Of a stretch of DNA of 64,000 bases, positions 29,422 through 38,539 are shown piece by piece (the first letter of the stretch is position 1; every line of letters begins with the position of its first letter). The notes beneath the pieces are model-generated. The model saw nothing but the letters and a program-made list of their open reading frames with translations, was not told the origin of the DNA and searched no databases. Where the stretch lies: positions 62,001 through 126,000 of the forward strand of contig NZ_JASISR010000009.1 in the NCBI RefSeq assembly GCF_030063245.1, read 5' to 3'. The stretch is from Paenarthrobacter sp. PH39-S1 (lineage in GTDB: Bacteria > Actinomycetota > Actinomycetes > Actinomycetales > Micrococcaceae). A program made the position numbers and the translations under genes.

Positions 29422-30651
29422 CTAACGGATGTCTGCCGTGAGTTCGGGGGCGCTGAGCGAGCGCGGTGAGACGTCAACCTGGGACGGCGCCGCCAGCGTG
29501 TCCGCATCCAGCGAGTTCAGTTTGCGGGCGGTGGGAAGCACGCGGGCCTCCAGCGTTCCCACCAGCGCGTTGTAGCGGTCCACTGAGGACTTAAGCGAAG
29601 AGCCGAGTTTCCCCACGTTGTCGCCGAGTGTGCCGAGACGGGTATACAGGGAGCTGGAGAGCTCGAAAAGTTCCTTGGCGCTCTCGGTCAGTACATCCTG
29701 GCGCCAGCTGAAGGCCACGGCTTTGAGAATGGCGAGCAGGCTGATGGGGGAGGCCAGCACGACATTGCGGGTGATGGCATAGTCCAGCAGCGCCGGATCC
29801 GTCAGCAGGGCCGACGAAAGGATCGATTCGGCAGGCACGAAGCAGATGACCAGCTCCGGAGTGTTCGCCCCCGCTTCCCAGTACCTTTTTCCCGCCAGTG
29901 CGTCCACGTGCGCCTTCAGTGCCTTGACATGGCGCAGGAGCAGTTCCTCGGAGTTGAGCGCTGCGCCGGCGGTGTCCGCCGCGGATCCGTGCGCACCGCT
30001 GGCGGGACCGGACAGCCCGGAGTTTTCGTGTGCCTGCAGGTACGCGGACAGCGGCACCTTTGCGTCCAGGACCAGTTCCTTATTACCCGGCAGCCGCACC
30101 ACCATGTCCGGGCGGCTGATTCCGTCCGCGGTGGCCGTGTGGACCTGCTCGGTGAAGTCCACGTGCGCCAGCATGCCGGCGGCTTCCACTACTCGCCGCA
30201 ACTGCACCTCGCCCCACTTTCCACGCGCGCTGTTGGACCTCAGCGCGGAGGCAAGTGACGTCGTGGTCAGCAGCAGCTGCGCATCCGCGTCCTTGGCATC
30301 CCGAAGCTGCTGGGCCAGCTGACCGTACTGTTCCACGCGGTCCCGCTCCAACAGCCCCACCTGCCGCTGCACCTCCGAGAGCTTCTCCGCCACCGGTCCC
30401 AAGGCGTTAAGCACGGAGGCGTCAGTGGCCTGGCGTTCACCCAACGCCCGGTTCGCCGTCCCCAGCAGCCTGCGCTCGGCGTCGGCACCCGCGAGCTCCG
30501 CGGTGACCTGCCCCAGCCGCGAGCTCACGCCGTCGAAATCCTCCTCCGACGCTGCCAGCCGCCGGCGGAAGTGCACAGCCGCGACGGCGGCTCCGACCAT
30601 CAGGCCGACCAGAAGCATCAAAGCTGCCAGCAAAACCGCGAATCCATCCAT
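29422..30651 (-). CDS. rmuC: DNA recombination protein RmuC
   Basis: A 409-residue RmuC protein: an N-terminal membrane helix (5-27), a coiled coil (about 28-125) and a nuclease-like core with RGKWGEVQLRRVVEAAGM, RPDMVVRLPGNKELVLDAKVPL and PELVICFVPAES. The DAK motif suits the PD-(D/E)XK-like fold. RmuC limits inversion at repeats. MDGFAVLL at 30651 is chosen as start. An alanine-rich insert lies near residues 238-260. Confidence 0.93.
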   Translation of the reverse strand: MDGFAVLLAALMLLVGLMVGAAVAAVHFRRRLAASEEDFDGVSSRLGQVTAELAGADAERRLLGTANRALGERQATDASVLNALGPVAEKLSEVQRQVGLLERDRVEQYGQLAQQLRDAKDADAQLLLTTTSLASALRSNSARGKWGEVQLRRVVEAAGMLAHVDFTEQVHTATADGISRPDMVVRLPGNKELVLDAKVPLSAYLQAHENSGLSGPASGAHGSAADTAGAALNSEELLLRHVKALKAHVDALAGKRYWEAGANTPELVICFVPAESILSSALLTDPALLDYAITRNVVLASPISLLAILKAVAFSWRQDVLTESAKELFELSSSLYTRLGTLGDNVGKLGSSLKSSVDRYNALVGTLEARVLPTARKLNSLDADTLAAPSQVDVSPRSLSAPELTADIR

Positions 30652-30813
30652 GTAATTACCTTCGCACGCCGCACCGACAGTTTCACAAAAGCATCGATGT
30701 CGCACTTCGCGCCCATGCGCACCTCGCGCCCATGGCCGCCGTGCGGCATGGGCGCCAATTGCTTCATCTATGTGTCCGCGACGGCACTGGCGCCGTGACC
30801 AGGGCCCTGCCGG

Positions 30814-30830
30814 TAGGATTGCATACCGTG
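30814..30830 (+). promoter_or_regulatory. Candidate -10 box and leaderless start of ychF
   Basis: TAGGAT at 30814-30819 ends 8 bases before the GTG at 30828, with no Shine-Dalgarno sequence between. Transcription would begin at or next to the start codon, a common arrangement in actinobacteria. Confidence 0.4.
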
Positions 30831-31937
30831 GCTCTTACTATTGGCATTGTCGGACTGCCCAACGTCGGCAAATCAACCCTATTCAACGCGCTGACGCGCA
30901 ACAACGTGCTCGCGGCGAACTATCCGTTCGCGACGATCGAACCGAATGTCGGCGTCGTCAGCCTCCCGGATCCGCGGCTGGCAAAGCTCGCCGGGGTCTT
31001 CAGCTCAGCGCGGCTGCTGCCGGCCACGGTGTCCTTTGTGGACATCGCAGGGATCGTCAAGGGCGCCTCCGAGGGCGAGGGTCTGGGCAACAAATTTCTG
31101 GCCAACATCCGCGAAGCCGAGGCGATCGCCCAGGTGATCCGCGTTTTCGATGACCCCGACGTCGTGCATGTTGACGGCAAGGTTGATCCCCGCTCGGACA
31201 TAGAAACCATCAACACAGAGCTGATTCTCGCTGATCTGCAGACCATTGAAAAAGCCATCCCGCGTATCGAGAAGGCCGTGAAGCTCAAACAGCGCGAGCC
31301 GGCGGAGCTCGCCGCCATTCAAAAGGCGCAGACCGTACTGGAACGCGGCGACACCATTTTCTCCTCGGTCGCCAGCGACAAGCTGGAGCCGGAATACCTG
31401 AGCGAGCTGAGCCTGTTGACGGCCAAGCCGTTCATCTACGTTTTCAACGTCGACGACGCGGTGCTGGGCAGCCCGGAACGCCAGACGGAGCTGCGCGCCC
31501 TGGTTGCCCCCGCGGACGCGATTTTCCTGGACGCCAAGCTGGAAGCGGATCTGGTGGAACTGGACGAGGCCGAGGCCCGCGAAATGCTGGAGCTGAACGG
31601 GCAGGAGGAATCGGGGCTGGACCAGCTGGCCCGCGTCGGCTTCCACACGCTGGGCCTGCAGACCTATCTGACGGCCGGCCCCAAAGAGACGCGCGCCTGG
31701 ACCATCCGTCGGGGTGACACGGCGCCGCAGGCCGCCGGGGTCATCCATACGGACTTCCAGCGCGGCTTCATCAAGGCCGAGGTGGTCAGCTTCGACGATC
31801 TGATGGCGGCCGGCACGATGGCGGAGGCCAAGTCCCGCGGCAAGGTCCGGATCGAAGGCAAAGAGTATGTGATGGCCGACGGCGACGTGGTGGAGTTCCG
31901 TCACGGAATAACCTCTGCGAATCAAGGTAAAAAGTAG
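30828..31937 (+). CDS. ychF: Redox-regulated ATPase YchF
   Basis: A 369-residue OBG-family P-loop protein that prefers ATP. G1 GLPNVGKST (9-17), G3 [20 protein letters not shown] near 70, NVDD in place of NKxD, and a C-terminal TGS domain with [22 protein letters not shown] are all present. The GTG at 30828 gives the standard [12 protein letters not shown] start; the earlier open frame is not supported. Last core gene before the accessory island. Confidence 0.96.
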   Translation: MALTIGIVGLPNVGKSTLFNALTRNNVLAANYPFATIEPNVGVVSLPDPRLAKLAGVFSSARLLPATVSFVDIAGIVKGASEGEGLGNKFLANIREAEAIAQVIRVFDDPDVVHVDGKVDPRSDIETINTELILADLQTIEKAIPRIEKAVKLKQREPAELAAIQKAQTVLERGDTIFSSVASDKLEPEYLSELSLLTAKPFIYVFNVDDAVLGSPERQTELRALVAPADAIFLDAKLEADLVELDEAEAREMLELNGQEESGLDQLARVGFHTLGLQTYLTAGPKETRAWTIRRGDTAPQAAGVIHTDFQRGFIKAEVVSFDDLMAAGTMAEAKSRGKVRIEGKEYVMADGDVVEFRHGITSANQGKK

Positions 31938-32037
31938 GCTAAAGCCGAACCGAAACGCCGGTTGCAGAGGGTCCGCTCGACCACTCCTCTGACACTCGGC
32001 ACTGATTACGGCGGAGCTTTTTTGGGGAAGAGGGACC

Positions 32038-35000
32038 TTGGCAGAGGAACGTCCGAGCATGCCGGAGGCACCGGCGCAGCATCTCACGCTGCGCACCCTT
32101 GCCCCTGAATTCGAACCGGGCCAGCACGGGATCTACGTGCGGCACCTCGAGGAGGCGGTCCTCGACAAGAGGAACCGCAACATCGCTCTCACTGGCCGCT
32201 ACGGAGCTGGCAAGTCGAGCGTGCTGGATTCCTTTCAGGAAAAGCACGACACAGACACGGTCCGCATCAGTATCAATACCCTTGGCCCGGATAAAGACGA
32301 CGAGGACCTGACCAACCGGATCCAGAAGGAACTGGTCAAGCAGCTCGTCTACCGGCTGAAGCCAGGCAAGATCCGTCGATCCAGGTTCGCCCGGCCCAAA
32401 CCCGTGACCAAGGGCCGTGCGTTCCTTCATGCCCTCTTTGTCAGCGTGGTGGGCCTGGGGCTTCTGTGGGTGCTTGGGGTGCGTTCCGGACCCGGCTGGC
32501 CGGACGCCGTAGCTGACTTGCCCGGGTACCTCGTGCGGGCTGGAATGCTATTCGGTCTTGTTCTGGCGTCCCTGTGGGCGGCCCGGTGGATCATCGGCGA
32601 CCGGATCGTCTCGGAAGTCACGACCGCCGGCACCAAGATCGCCCTCGGCGAAGGCCCGACCACCTACTTCGACAGCTTTCTCGACGAGATCGTTGCATTC
32701 TTTGACATCGTCAAGCCGAAGTACGTGATCTTCGAGGATCTGGACCGCTTCGAAGACCCGCAGATCTTCGACTCGCTCCGCGAACTGAACACCCTCATCA
32801 ATGCTTCCGCGAACTGGCAGGCCAGGGACCAGCCTCTGCGGTTCATCTACGCCATCAAGGACAGCCTGTTCGAGCAGCTCGGAAAGGAGCCGGAATCCAA
32901 GGACGGAGAAGGAAAGTCCAAGGACGGCGAGGCTAAAGCCAGTGACGGTCAGGACAGACCCACGGCCAGCGCGACGCCCCGGCTCGACATTGCTGCAGAG
33001 GCGGTCCGGCGGGCGAACCGGACCAAGTTTTTCGAAATCGTCGTTCCCATGGTGCCGTTCATCTCGCACCGCAACGCCCGTGACCTCCTCGCCGGGGAGC
33101 TGGTGAAACTCGGTCTTGCCGAGAACGTCGTGTCGCGGATGCTTCTTGATCTGGTGGCACGGCACACCACCGACATGCGCCTGATGAAGAACATCTGCAA
33201 TGAGTTCGTGGTGTTCGCAGAGCACCTCCTGTGGACGCGGACCCCCGCGCCCGGCATGACGGCGGACCATCTCTTCGCACTGGTTGCGTACAAGAACTTC
33301 CACCTCGCTGACTTCGAGGCCATCTCGCAGCGCACCAGCACGCTCGATGAGCTCGAACGGCTCCATCGCGACGACGTCAGGACCCTGATCGAGGGTCTGC
33401 AGGAGCAGCGGCGCAAGCGGATGAGGACCGAGGAGCAGCGCGAGCAGAAAGAGGAGACCGCTGCGAAGCTGGGAAGTCGGCTCCGCGAGATCAAGGACTT
33501 CTTCCCTCCGTCAAACGGCTGGCCGTACGTCTCGGTCAAGGTTGACGGCCAGAATTACGCGTTCGACGCCGTCGACAGGGTGGGGTTCTGGGAGGGCGTC
33601 GCCAAGTCGAAGTCCTTCTCCATCGTCCAGAGGCATAACTCGACCCTCCTGACGCCCTCTGCGGAACAGATCAGCCGCGTCTTCCCAGAGGTCATGAATT
33701 CCGCGCAATGGTTGGATCCTGATCTCGTTGAGCTTGCCCGCCTGATCCATCGGTACGACCAGGACATCGCGACGTTGCGAGGTGCGGACTTCGCCGGACT
33801 GGCCCGCTACGAACGCGTACCGAAGGGGCGAATCGGGTTCGATCAGCGCATCACCGACGTGCTTGAGTCGGAGCTGGCGCGTGATCTCGTGCGGCGGGGT
33901 TTCATCACGCGCAACTACGCCGAATACTCCGCGATCTTCTACGGCAGCTTCGTCGGAGTCGATGTCGCCTTCTTCTACAACCACAGCGTCCAGCCGAACG
34001 AGATGTACCTCGACCACGAGTTCACCTCTGAGAACGCCATAAGCAATCTGCTCGAACAGGTCCCGGCCGATTTTACGAGCAGCGTGAGCGCGCTGAACCT
34101 CCAAGTCGCGTCCTACTTGCTCAGAGAAAAGCCCGAAGTTGCGAAGCAACTCGTCGCGTACGTCGTCACGCATGACGGCAAGGACGTCCAGGCATTCATG
34201 GATGCCTTCCTCAACGCACCTAACGCCCCGCGCGAGCTCCTCGTCCAACAGCTAACGGAGCACCCGTGGCGCGATGTCTTCGAGTACGTCGCGAGCCACC
34301 CCGGCATCCCGGACGAAGAGACACGGCTGAAGCTGTTCGACGCGGCGCTCCTGAACGCGCTGCATGCCGACGCCTACGAGATCGGCAATTCCTCGCGGGC
34401 GCTGCTCGAGTCTTCCTATCCGCGTCTCACCGCCGTCCGCGAGAGTCAGACCGCACCACAGACTGAGCGGGTCTTCGAAATCCTCGAGGCGGTGGAGCTG
34501 GTGGTCACGGACCTTGGCGATCTCAACGCCCCGCTCCGGGATCGTATCGTGGCAGCGCACAGGTACAAGGTCAGCGCGCCAAACCTGCAGCTGGCACTCG
34601 GGGTCGACGTAGCCCCGACGCTCGATGAGGTGCGCAAAAAGCAGAGCGTGTGGGAGTTCTGCAAGACGCGCATCGAGGACTACATCGCCGCAATGGAGGC
34701 CAACGGGTCGACCCAGCCGATCGTGCTCATGGAGTCCGTACTGGTTGAGGTCATCAACGAGCAGCACGACTCATGGACGGAGGACCAGCTGCGCGACGTC
34801 ATCGATGGGAGCTCCGCTCTCGCCGCGATCCATGAGATCGAGGACGTCCCGCAGCCGACCTGGCCCTTGATCGTGGATGCGGGCCTCATGGCTCCGACGG
34901 TCGCCAACGTGTCCGCTTACGCACTGGCTCATGGGGTCGACGAACGTCTGTCCGGCCTTCTCGTCCCGGACGAAGCCGATCCGGTCGAACTGCGGGACGT

Positions 35001-35733
35001 CGAGGAGATTGCTGACCAGGACCGGGGCGTCCTCGCGGTCCGCGTGCTGGATGCTTCGACGCATCTGACGGCGCAGGTCCGGGTCCAGCTCGTCAAGCAG
35101 CTGAATCTCGAGTCCGCGATTGAGCTCGCTGAGGTGACTCCGAGCCCCGACCAGCTACTCGCCAGGGCGCTGGAGGCGAAGCTGCTGCCGGATACCTTCG
35201 ACACCTTCGCTCATTTCGCGAAGTGCGGGTGGGAATCGGTCTCCGAGGCCTTCGCGGTGTCGGAGAATGCATCGGAGTTCATGACGCCGGCGCTCTTGGC
35301 GGGTTTCGTCGGCGAGTTCGTGGAGAGCCCATGGATTCCCGACGAGCTGCGTCGGATCGTGGTCGAGCGCCTTGACGACTATGTGCCCGGCGACGACAAG
35401 AAAGCTCTACGCGCCGCTGGACAGTTCGCGATCGGCAACCAGATCTGGCTGCCCCTCGGGGAGATCCGCCGTATCGCTCGTGTCACACAGGACCCGGACG
35501 TAGTCCTGCGTCAGCTGACCTACGCTAAAGACACCGCCCCGGTCGATCTCTCGGGCATCCTCGCGTCCCTCGGCCAGCCCTACGACAAGCTGTCGGCAGG
35601 TCCCGGGATAGAGTTCGACCTCCCCGCAGGATCGTCGAACGAGACGCTGTTCAAGCGCCTCGAAGCCGCAGGGAGAATCACGATCGTCCAGAAGATCGTC
35701 GGACGGGGAAGGAAGGTCCGGAATCTTGTATGA
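32038..35733 (+). CDS. YobI/KAP-like membrane-anchored P-loop NTPase, putative defense protein
   Basis: A 1231-residue protein. Walker A LTGRYGAGKSS is at residues 51-61 and Walker B KYVIFEDLDRFED at 228-240. Two membrane helices (about 127-147 and 164-185) lie between the two Walker motifs, the layout of KAP and YobI-like P-loop NTPases, so the nucleotide site faces the cytoplasm at the membrane. A charged linker (285-320) precedes a helical region, and the C-terminal 700 residues look like an all-alpha repeat platform. The TTG start at 32038 is supported by GGAAGAGGG; ATG 32059 is the alternative. It overlaps the ApeA-like gene by ATGA. By family it is probably a sensor NTPase controlling the HEPN protein; the antiviral role is inferred from context. 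Confidence 0.8.
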   Translation: MAEERPSMPEAPAQHLTLRTLAPEFEPGQHGIYVRHLEEAVLDKRNRNIALTGRYGAGKSSVLDSFQEKHDTDTVRISINTLGPDKDDEDLTNRIQKELVKQLVYRLKPGKIRRSRFARPKPVTKGRAFLHALFVSVVGLGLLWVLGVRSGPGWPDAVADLPGYLVRAGMLFGLVLASLWAARWIIGDRIVSEVTTAGTKIALGEGPTTYFDSFLDEIVAFFDIVKPKYVIFEDLDRFEDPQIFDSLRELNTLINASANWQARDQPLRFIYAIKDSLFEQLGKEPESKDGEGKSKDGEAKASDGQDRPTASATPRLDIAAEAVRRANRTKFFEIVVPMVPFISHRNARDLLAGELVKLGLAENVVSRMLLDLVARHTTDMRLMKNICNEFVVFAEHLLWTRTPAPGMTADHLFALVAYKNFHLADFEAISQRTSTLDELERLHRDDVRTLIEGLQEQRRKRMRTEEQREQKEETAAKLGSRLREIKDFFPPSNGWPYVSVKVDGQNYAFDAVDRVGFWEGVAKSKSFSIVQRHNSTLLTPSAEQISRVFPEVMNSAQWLDPDLVELARLIHRYDQDIATLRGADFAGLARYERVPKGRIGFDQRITDVLESELARDLVRRGFITRNYAEYSAIFYGSFVGVDVAFFYNHSVQPNEMYLDHEFTSENAISNLLEQVPADFTSSVSALNLQVASYLLREKPEVAKQLVAYVVTHDGKDVQAFMDAFLNAPNAPRELLVQQLTEHPWRDVFEYVASHPGIPDEETRLKLFDAALLNALHADAYEIGNSSRALLESSYPRLTAVRESQTAPQTERVFEILEAVELVVTDLGDLNAPLRDRIVAAHRYKVSAPNLQLALGVDVAPTLDEVRKKQSVWEFCKTRIEDYIAAMEANGSTQPIVLMESVLVEVINEQHDSWTEDQLRDVIDGSSALAAIHEIEDVPQPTWPLIVDAGLMAPTVANVSAYALAHGVDERLSGLLVPDEADPVELRDVEEIADQDRGVLAVRVLDASTHLTAQVRVQLVKQLNLESAIELAEVTPSPDQLLARALEAKLLPDTFDTFAHFAKCGWESVSEAFAVSENASEFMTPALLAGFVGEFVESPWIPDELRRIVVERLDDYVPGDDKKALRAAGQFAIGNQIWLPLGEIRRIARVTQDPDVVLRQLTYAKDTAPVDLSGILASLGQPYDKLSAGPGIEFDLPAGSSNETLFKRLEAAGRITIVQKIVGRGRKVRNLV

Positions 35734-37244
35734 GACCCGGGCGGAGAAGCGCGAGCATGGCAATGGGTGACCCGTTGAATCTCGACGAGGTCGGCGAATG
35801 GGCCGGACTCTGGTGGCTGCCGGACGCCCCAGGGGAGCAGATCCCCGGTGTACTGCGGTACGAGCCGGACAACGGTCTGACGCTCTCGTTGATCGGCGCG
35901 TTCGAGGACCGCATCATGTCGGCGGTAGCCCCGGGACTCGTCGCGCTACATGAAGGAAGCCGCACATGGGACGTGATCCATGGCGTGGCCGAACAGCGCG
36001 AGATCAGCCTCCTCGGCTGCGTGCCGAACGGTGGCAAGAGGGTCATCGCCGCGCGGGTGAAGAGCCCCGACAAGCAGAGCGTGGTGGCGACGACGGCGCT
36101 CATCGGGGCGCACGTGATCAGTGGGGACGACGCGGCTTTCTTCGCGGCCGAGGTGTCAGTCGAAGACCTCGGGCTCTGGGCCGCGTCGTCGGTGTTCGAG
36201 GGCTTCCTCAGCGCTCCCAATGGCAAGCCGGACGGCAGCGGGAGCATCTCCGTCAAGCCGGTGGAGGCTCAGACAATCATCGTCGACAGAACTGAGTTTC
36301 GCCTTGTGCACCAGCACACACTGCCCTTCTTCGACCAGCGGAGGGGCGGGACCGTCGGACGCATGAGCGACACTGTGTTCATGCGGATCGCCCCGGCGTC
36401 CCCGTCTTCGCTGAACGGGGCGCTGAGCTCGGCGAGTCTGGTGCAGGACCTGATCGCCCTCGCGACGCATCGTGCGGCCGGTGTGATCTGGCTCCGGTTG
36501 GAGCTGGCTAAGTCTGACTCCGCATCGCGCGACGACCGTCCCGCAATGCGCCGGTACGCCGACGTGCTCTACTCGCCCTCTGCCTTCGGCAGGCACGACG
36601 CCAAGGCCGTCGACCACCACCGAGTCTTCTTCACCTGCGCGTCTCTCTCGTTTGAGGAGGTCATCCCGCGCTGGTGCAAGGCGCATGCGCGGCTGCATGC
36701 GGCAACCAACATGATCCTGGGTCTCCGCTACGCGCCGGCCCGCTATGTTGAGAACAACCTTCTGACTGCAGTCGGTGCAGCCGAGGTGCTGCACCGCGGT
36801 CTCGGCATCGATGAAAAACCCTTCGCGGCGGACGAGTTCAAGGCGATGCGCGACGCAATGCTTGAGCAGGTACCTGAAGAGCACCGAGACAGGTTCAAAA
36901 GAGCCATTCGCAACGACCCGACGCTCCGGGACCGGCTCCACGCTCTCGCCGCACGCCCCGACCAGGACGCTATCGCGCTGCTCATGCCTGACGTTGACCA
37001 TTGGGCCCGGAGGACGACTCGAGCCCGCAACGACCTTGCGCACGAAGGAAAGACACCGAATCACTCCATAGAGGAACTGATCGCTGTCGTGGAAGTGACC
37101 AAGGCGGTCGTGATCCTCAATTTGCTGCACGAGCTCGGGCTGCCCGCTGAGCGGCAGCGCGAGATCGTGCGGGACCACCCGCAGCTCAGGGTGACGGCCA
37201 GCGCCGCTCGCGAGTGGCTAGTCGCCCCCGGTGAAGATTCTTGA
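35730..37244 (+). CDS. ApeA-like HEPN-domain protein (putative abortive-infection RNase)
   Basis: A 504-residue protein. The N-terminus (residues 20-60, VGEWAGLWWLPDAPGEQIPG then VLRYEPDNGLTLSLIG) resembles the ApeA N-terminal domain, where a Trp-rich strand precedes an IPGxL segment. The C-terminal HEPN region carries TTRARNDLAHEGK with R433-N434 and H438, the Rx4H RNase motif. ApeA proteins abort phage infection by cutting RNA. The start overlaps the NTPase stop by four bases, so the two are translated together. The last 59 bases overlap a truncated ORF on the other strand. HEPN and ApeA-like assignments are by motif; partnership with the NTPase is inferred. Confidence 0.8.
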   Translation: MRPGRRSASMAMGDPLNLDEVGEWAGLWWLPDAPGEQIPGVLRYEPDNGLTLSLIGAFEDRIMSAVAPGLVALHEGSRTWDVIHGVAEQREISLLGCVPNGGKRVIAARVKSPDKQSVVATTALIGAHVISGDDAAFFAAEVSVEDLGLWAASSVFEGFLSAPNGKPDGSGSISVKPVEAQTIIVDRTEFRLVHQHTLPFFDQRRGGTVGRMSDTVFMRIAPASPSSLNGALSSASLVQDLIALATHRAAGVIWLRLELAKSDSASRDDRPAMRRYADVLYSPSAFGRHDAKAVDHHRVFFTCASLSFEEVIPRWCKAHARLHAATNMILGLRYAPARYVENNLLTAVGAAEVLHRGLGIDEKPFAADEFKAMRDAMLEQVPEEHRDRFKRAIRNDPTLRDRLHALAARPDQDAIALLMPDVDHWARRTTRARNDLAHEGKTPNHSIEELIAVVEVTKAVVILNLLHELGLPAERQREIVRDHPQLRVTASAAREWLVAPGEDS

Positions 37245-37353
37245 GCATGTCGAGCGCGCCCCAGTCCTCGAGCACCTGAGGGTCTACGTTGAACCGATCG
37301 CTGAAGTAGACGCCGGCCGGGTCAGCGACCCACTGAGCCCCTTGCTCAGGCAC
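37186..37353 (-). pseudogene. Truncated 5' end of a fourth gene of the RM-like operon
   Basis: GTG at 37353 overlaps the GIY-YIG stop by 8 bases, as expected for an operon gene. The product opens MPEQGAQWVADPAGVYFSDR then FNVDPQVLEDWGALD. From memory, that pattern opens a larger defense-island protein in which a YFSDRF-VDP-VLE-YGAFD start is followed by an LPLFIDPFLLF segment. Here similarity ends near 37248 and the frame runs 60 bases into antisense apeA before a stop at 37186. The ORF is only 55 aa, so the gene was cut where the ApeA cassette now ends. Confidence 0.6.
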
Positions 37354-38539
37354 GCTCGACCAGTCGATGCAGCGCCTTGTCGTAGACGTAGTCGGTGATC
37401 TCGCCGGACATGATCATTGCGACGGCCTTGTTGATGGTCTCCAGCGGCACCACGAACCACTCCGAGGGGTCGTAGTCGCGTCCCTTCCGGTCGACCTGCG
37501 TCAGGTCCAGACGCACCTCGGCGAACACGCGGTGCAAGAGGTGCTCCAGCCACGACGCACGCACGTTGTAGAGCCGGTAGTCCGCCAGCACCTTCACGGG
37601 TGCCATCAGGTAGGTCGGCGAATTCGCCGCGTTATTGATGCGGGTCTCGACTTTGGTGGTGGAGAAGCCGATCTTGTGAAGGTCCTTCATCCCCGCCACA
37701 ACAGGATCCTCGCTGAGCGACTGCAGCACGTAGATGTGACCGCTCTCCACGTCGGCGTCGAGGATTTCGGTGGCTTCGTGGCCTGTCCGCGCCAGGACCT
37801 GTCCCTGCGCCTCGTACATGCGGGTCATGAGGCTCTGCTTGTACATCGCCGACTCAGTGCCGTTCTCGAAGACAAGGCGAAGCCGCTGCTTCTGCCTGGG
37901 CTTGCCACCGACAATCAGGTCCACGTCCTCGCCTACCTCAGCCACGAAGCACATGACGCCGTTTAGCACGAAGAACGCACCCTTGCGGATGAGATCCATG
38001 CCAGTAAAAGGCACCAGCTTGGACGTGCCCTCGGCCAGCTCGGCGTGCTTCGCCTTGAACAGCGGCTCGAACAGGTCGAAGTCCTCGGCCTTCACCCGCT
38101 GAGCGACCGAGTCCGGAGACTCAGGACGCTTGATCACGGGCAGATCCGACACGTCGAGGATGCCGCTCTCGTCGCCCAGTAGGTCGTCCAGGTCATCGCT
38201 TTTGAGAAGATCGTCGAGCGACTCGGGGGCTGCCTCTACAGCCAGCAGTTCGTACTCCGTGTCGAGGTGTCTGAGCGCCGCGATCTTCTCGTCGTTGGCG
38301 AGGATGCCGTCAAGACGGGCCCCGAGCTTTCGCTCGGCGATCTCCCGCGTCGCCGAGCTCGGCAGGCGATCGTGCGTTCGGCGGAACTCCACGATCTCCA
38401 GGAACGCACGCTCGAGCCGGTCGGACGAGGTGATCTTCTTGGGTTTCTCGGGCGCGTCGAGCAGCCCGTCGAGGTCGTTGTCGATGAGATCCTGCAGGGA
38501 GGTCGGTGCCGCCTCGAAGATGTCGTCGTTCTCGCTCAT
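37346..38539 (-). CDS. GIY-YIG nuclease family protein of an RM-like operon
   Basis: A 397-residue protein. The C-terminal nuclease domain (267-397) reads GHIYVLQSLSEDP with IYV as the GIY motif, HKIGFST (289-291, YIG equivalent), the Arg at 300 (VETRINNAA) and catalytic Glu332 in ASWLEHLLHRVF, as in the T5orf172/Mug113-like group. The N-terminal 150 residues are acidic and helical with repeated DDLL segments, possibly for contact with the helicase. It overlaps the helicase stop by ATGA. It is the likely cleavage subunit of a restriction system with the next two genes. Confidence 0.85.
   Translation of the reverse strand: MSENDDIFEAAPTSLQDLIDNDLDGLLDAPEKPKKITSSDRLERAFLEIVEFRRTHDRLPSSATREIAERKLGARLDGILANDEKIAALRHLDTEYELLAVEAAPESLDDLLKSDDLDDLLGDESGILDVSDLPVIKRPESPDSVAQRVKAEDFDLFEPLFKAKHAELAEGTSKLVPFTGMDLIRKGAFFVLNGVMCFVAEVGEDVDLIVGGKPRQKQRLRLVFENGTESAMYKQSLMTRMYEAQGQVLARTGHEATEILDADVESGHIYVLQSLSEDPVVAGMKDLHKIGFSTTKVETRINNAANSPTYLMAPVKVLADYRLYNVRASWLEHLLHRVFAEVRLDLTQVDRKGRDYDPSEWFVVPLETINKAVAMIMSGEITDYVYDKALHRLVERA

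Noticed and set aside
31955-32015. tRNA-like stretch (reverse complement contains GAGTGGTCGAGCGGACC) right at the island border, suggesting a tRNA attachment site.
   Set aside because: No acceptor stem, anticodon loop or T arm can be completed on either strand, so no tRNA or tRNA fragment is claimed.
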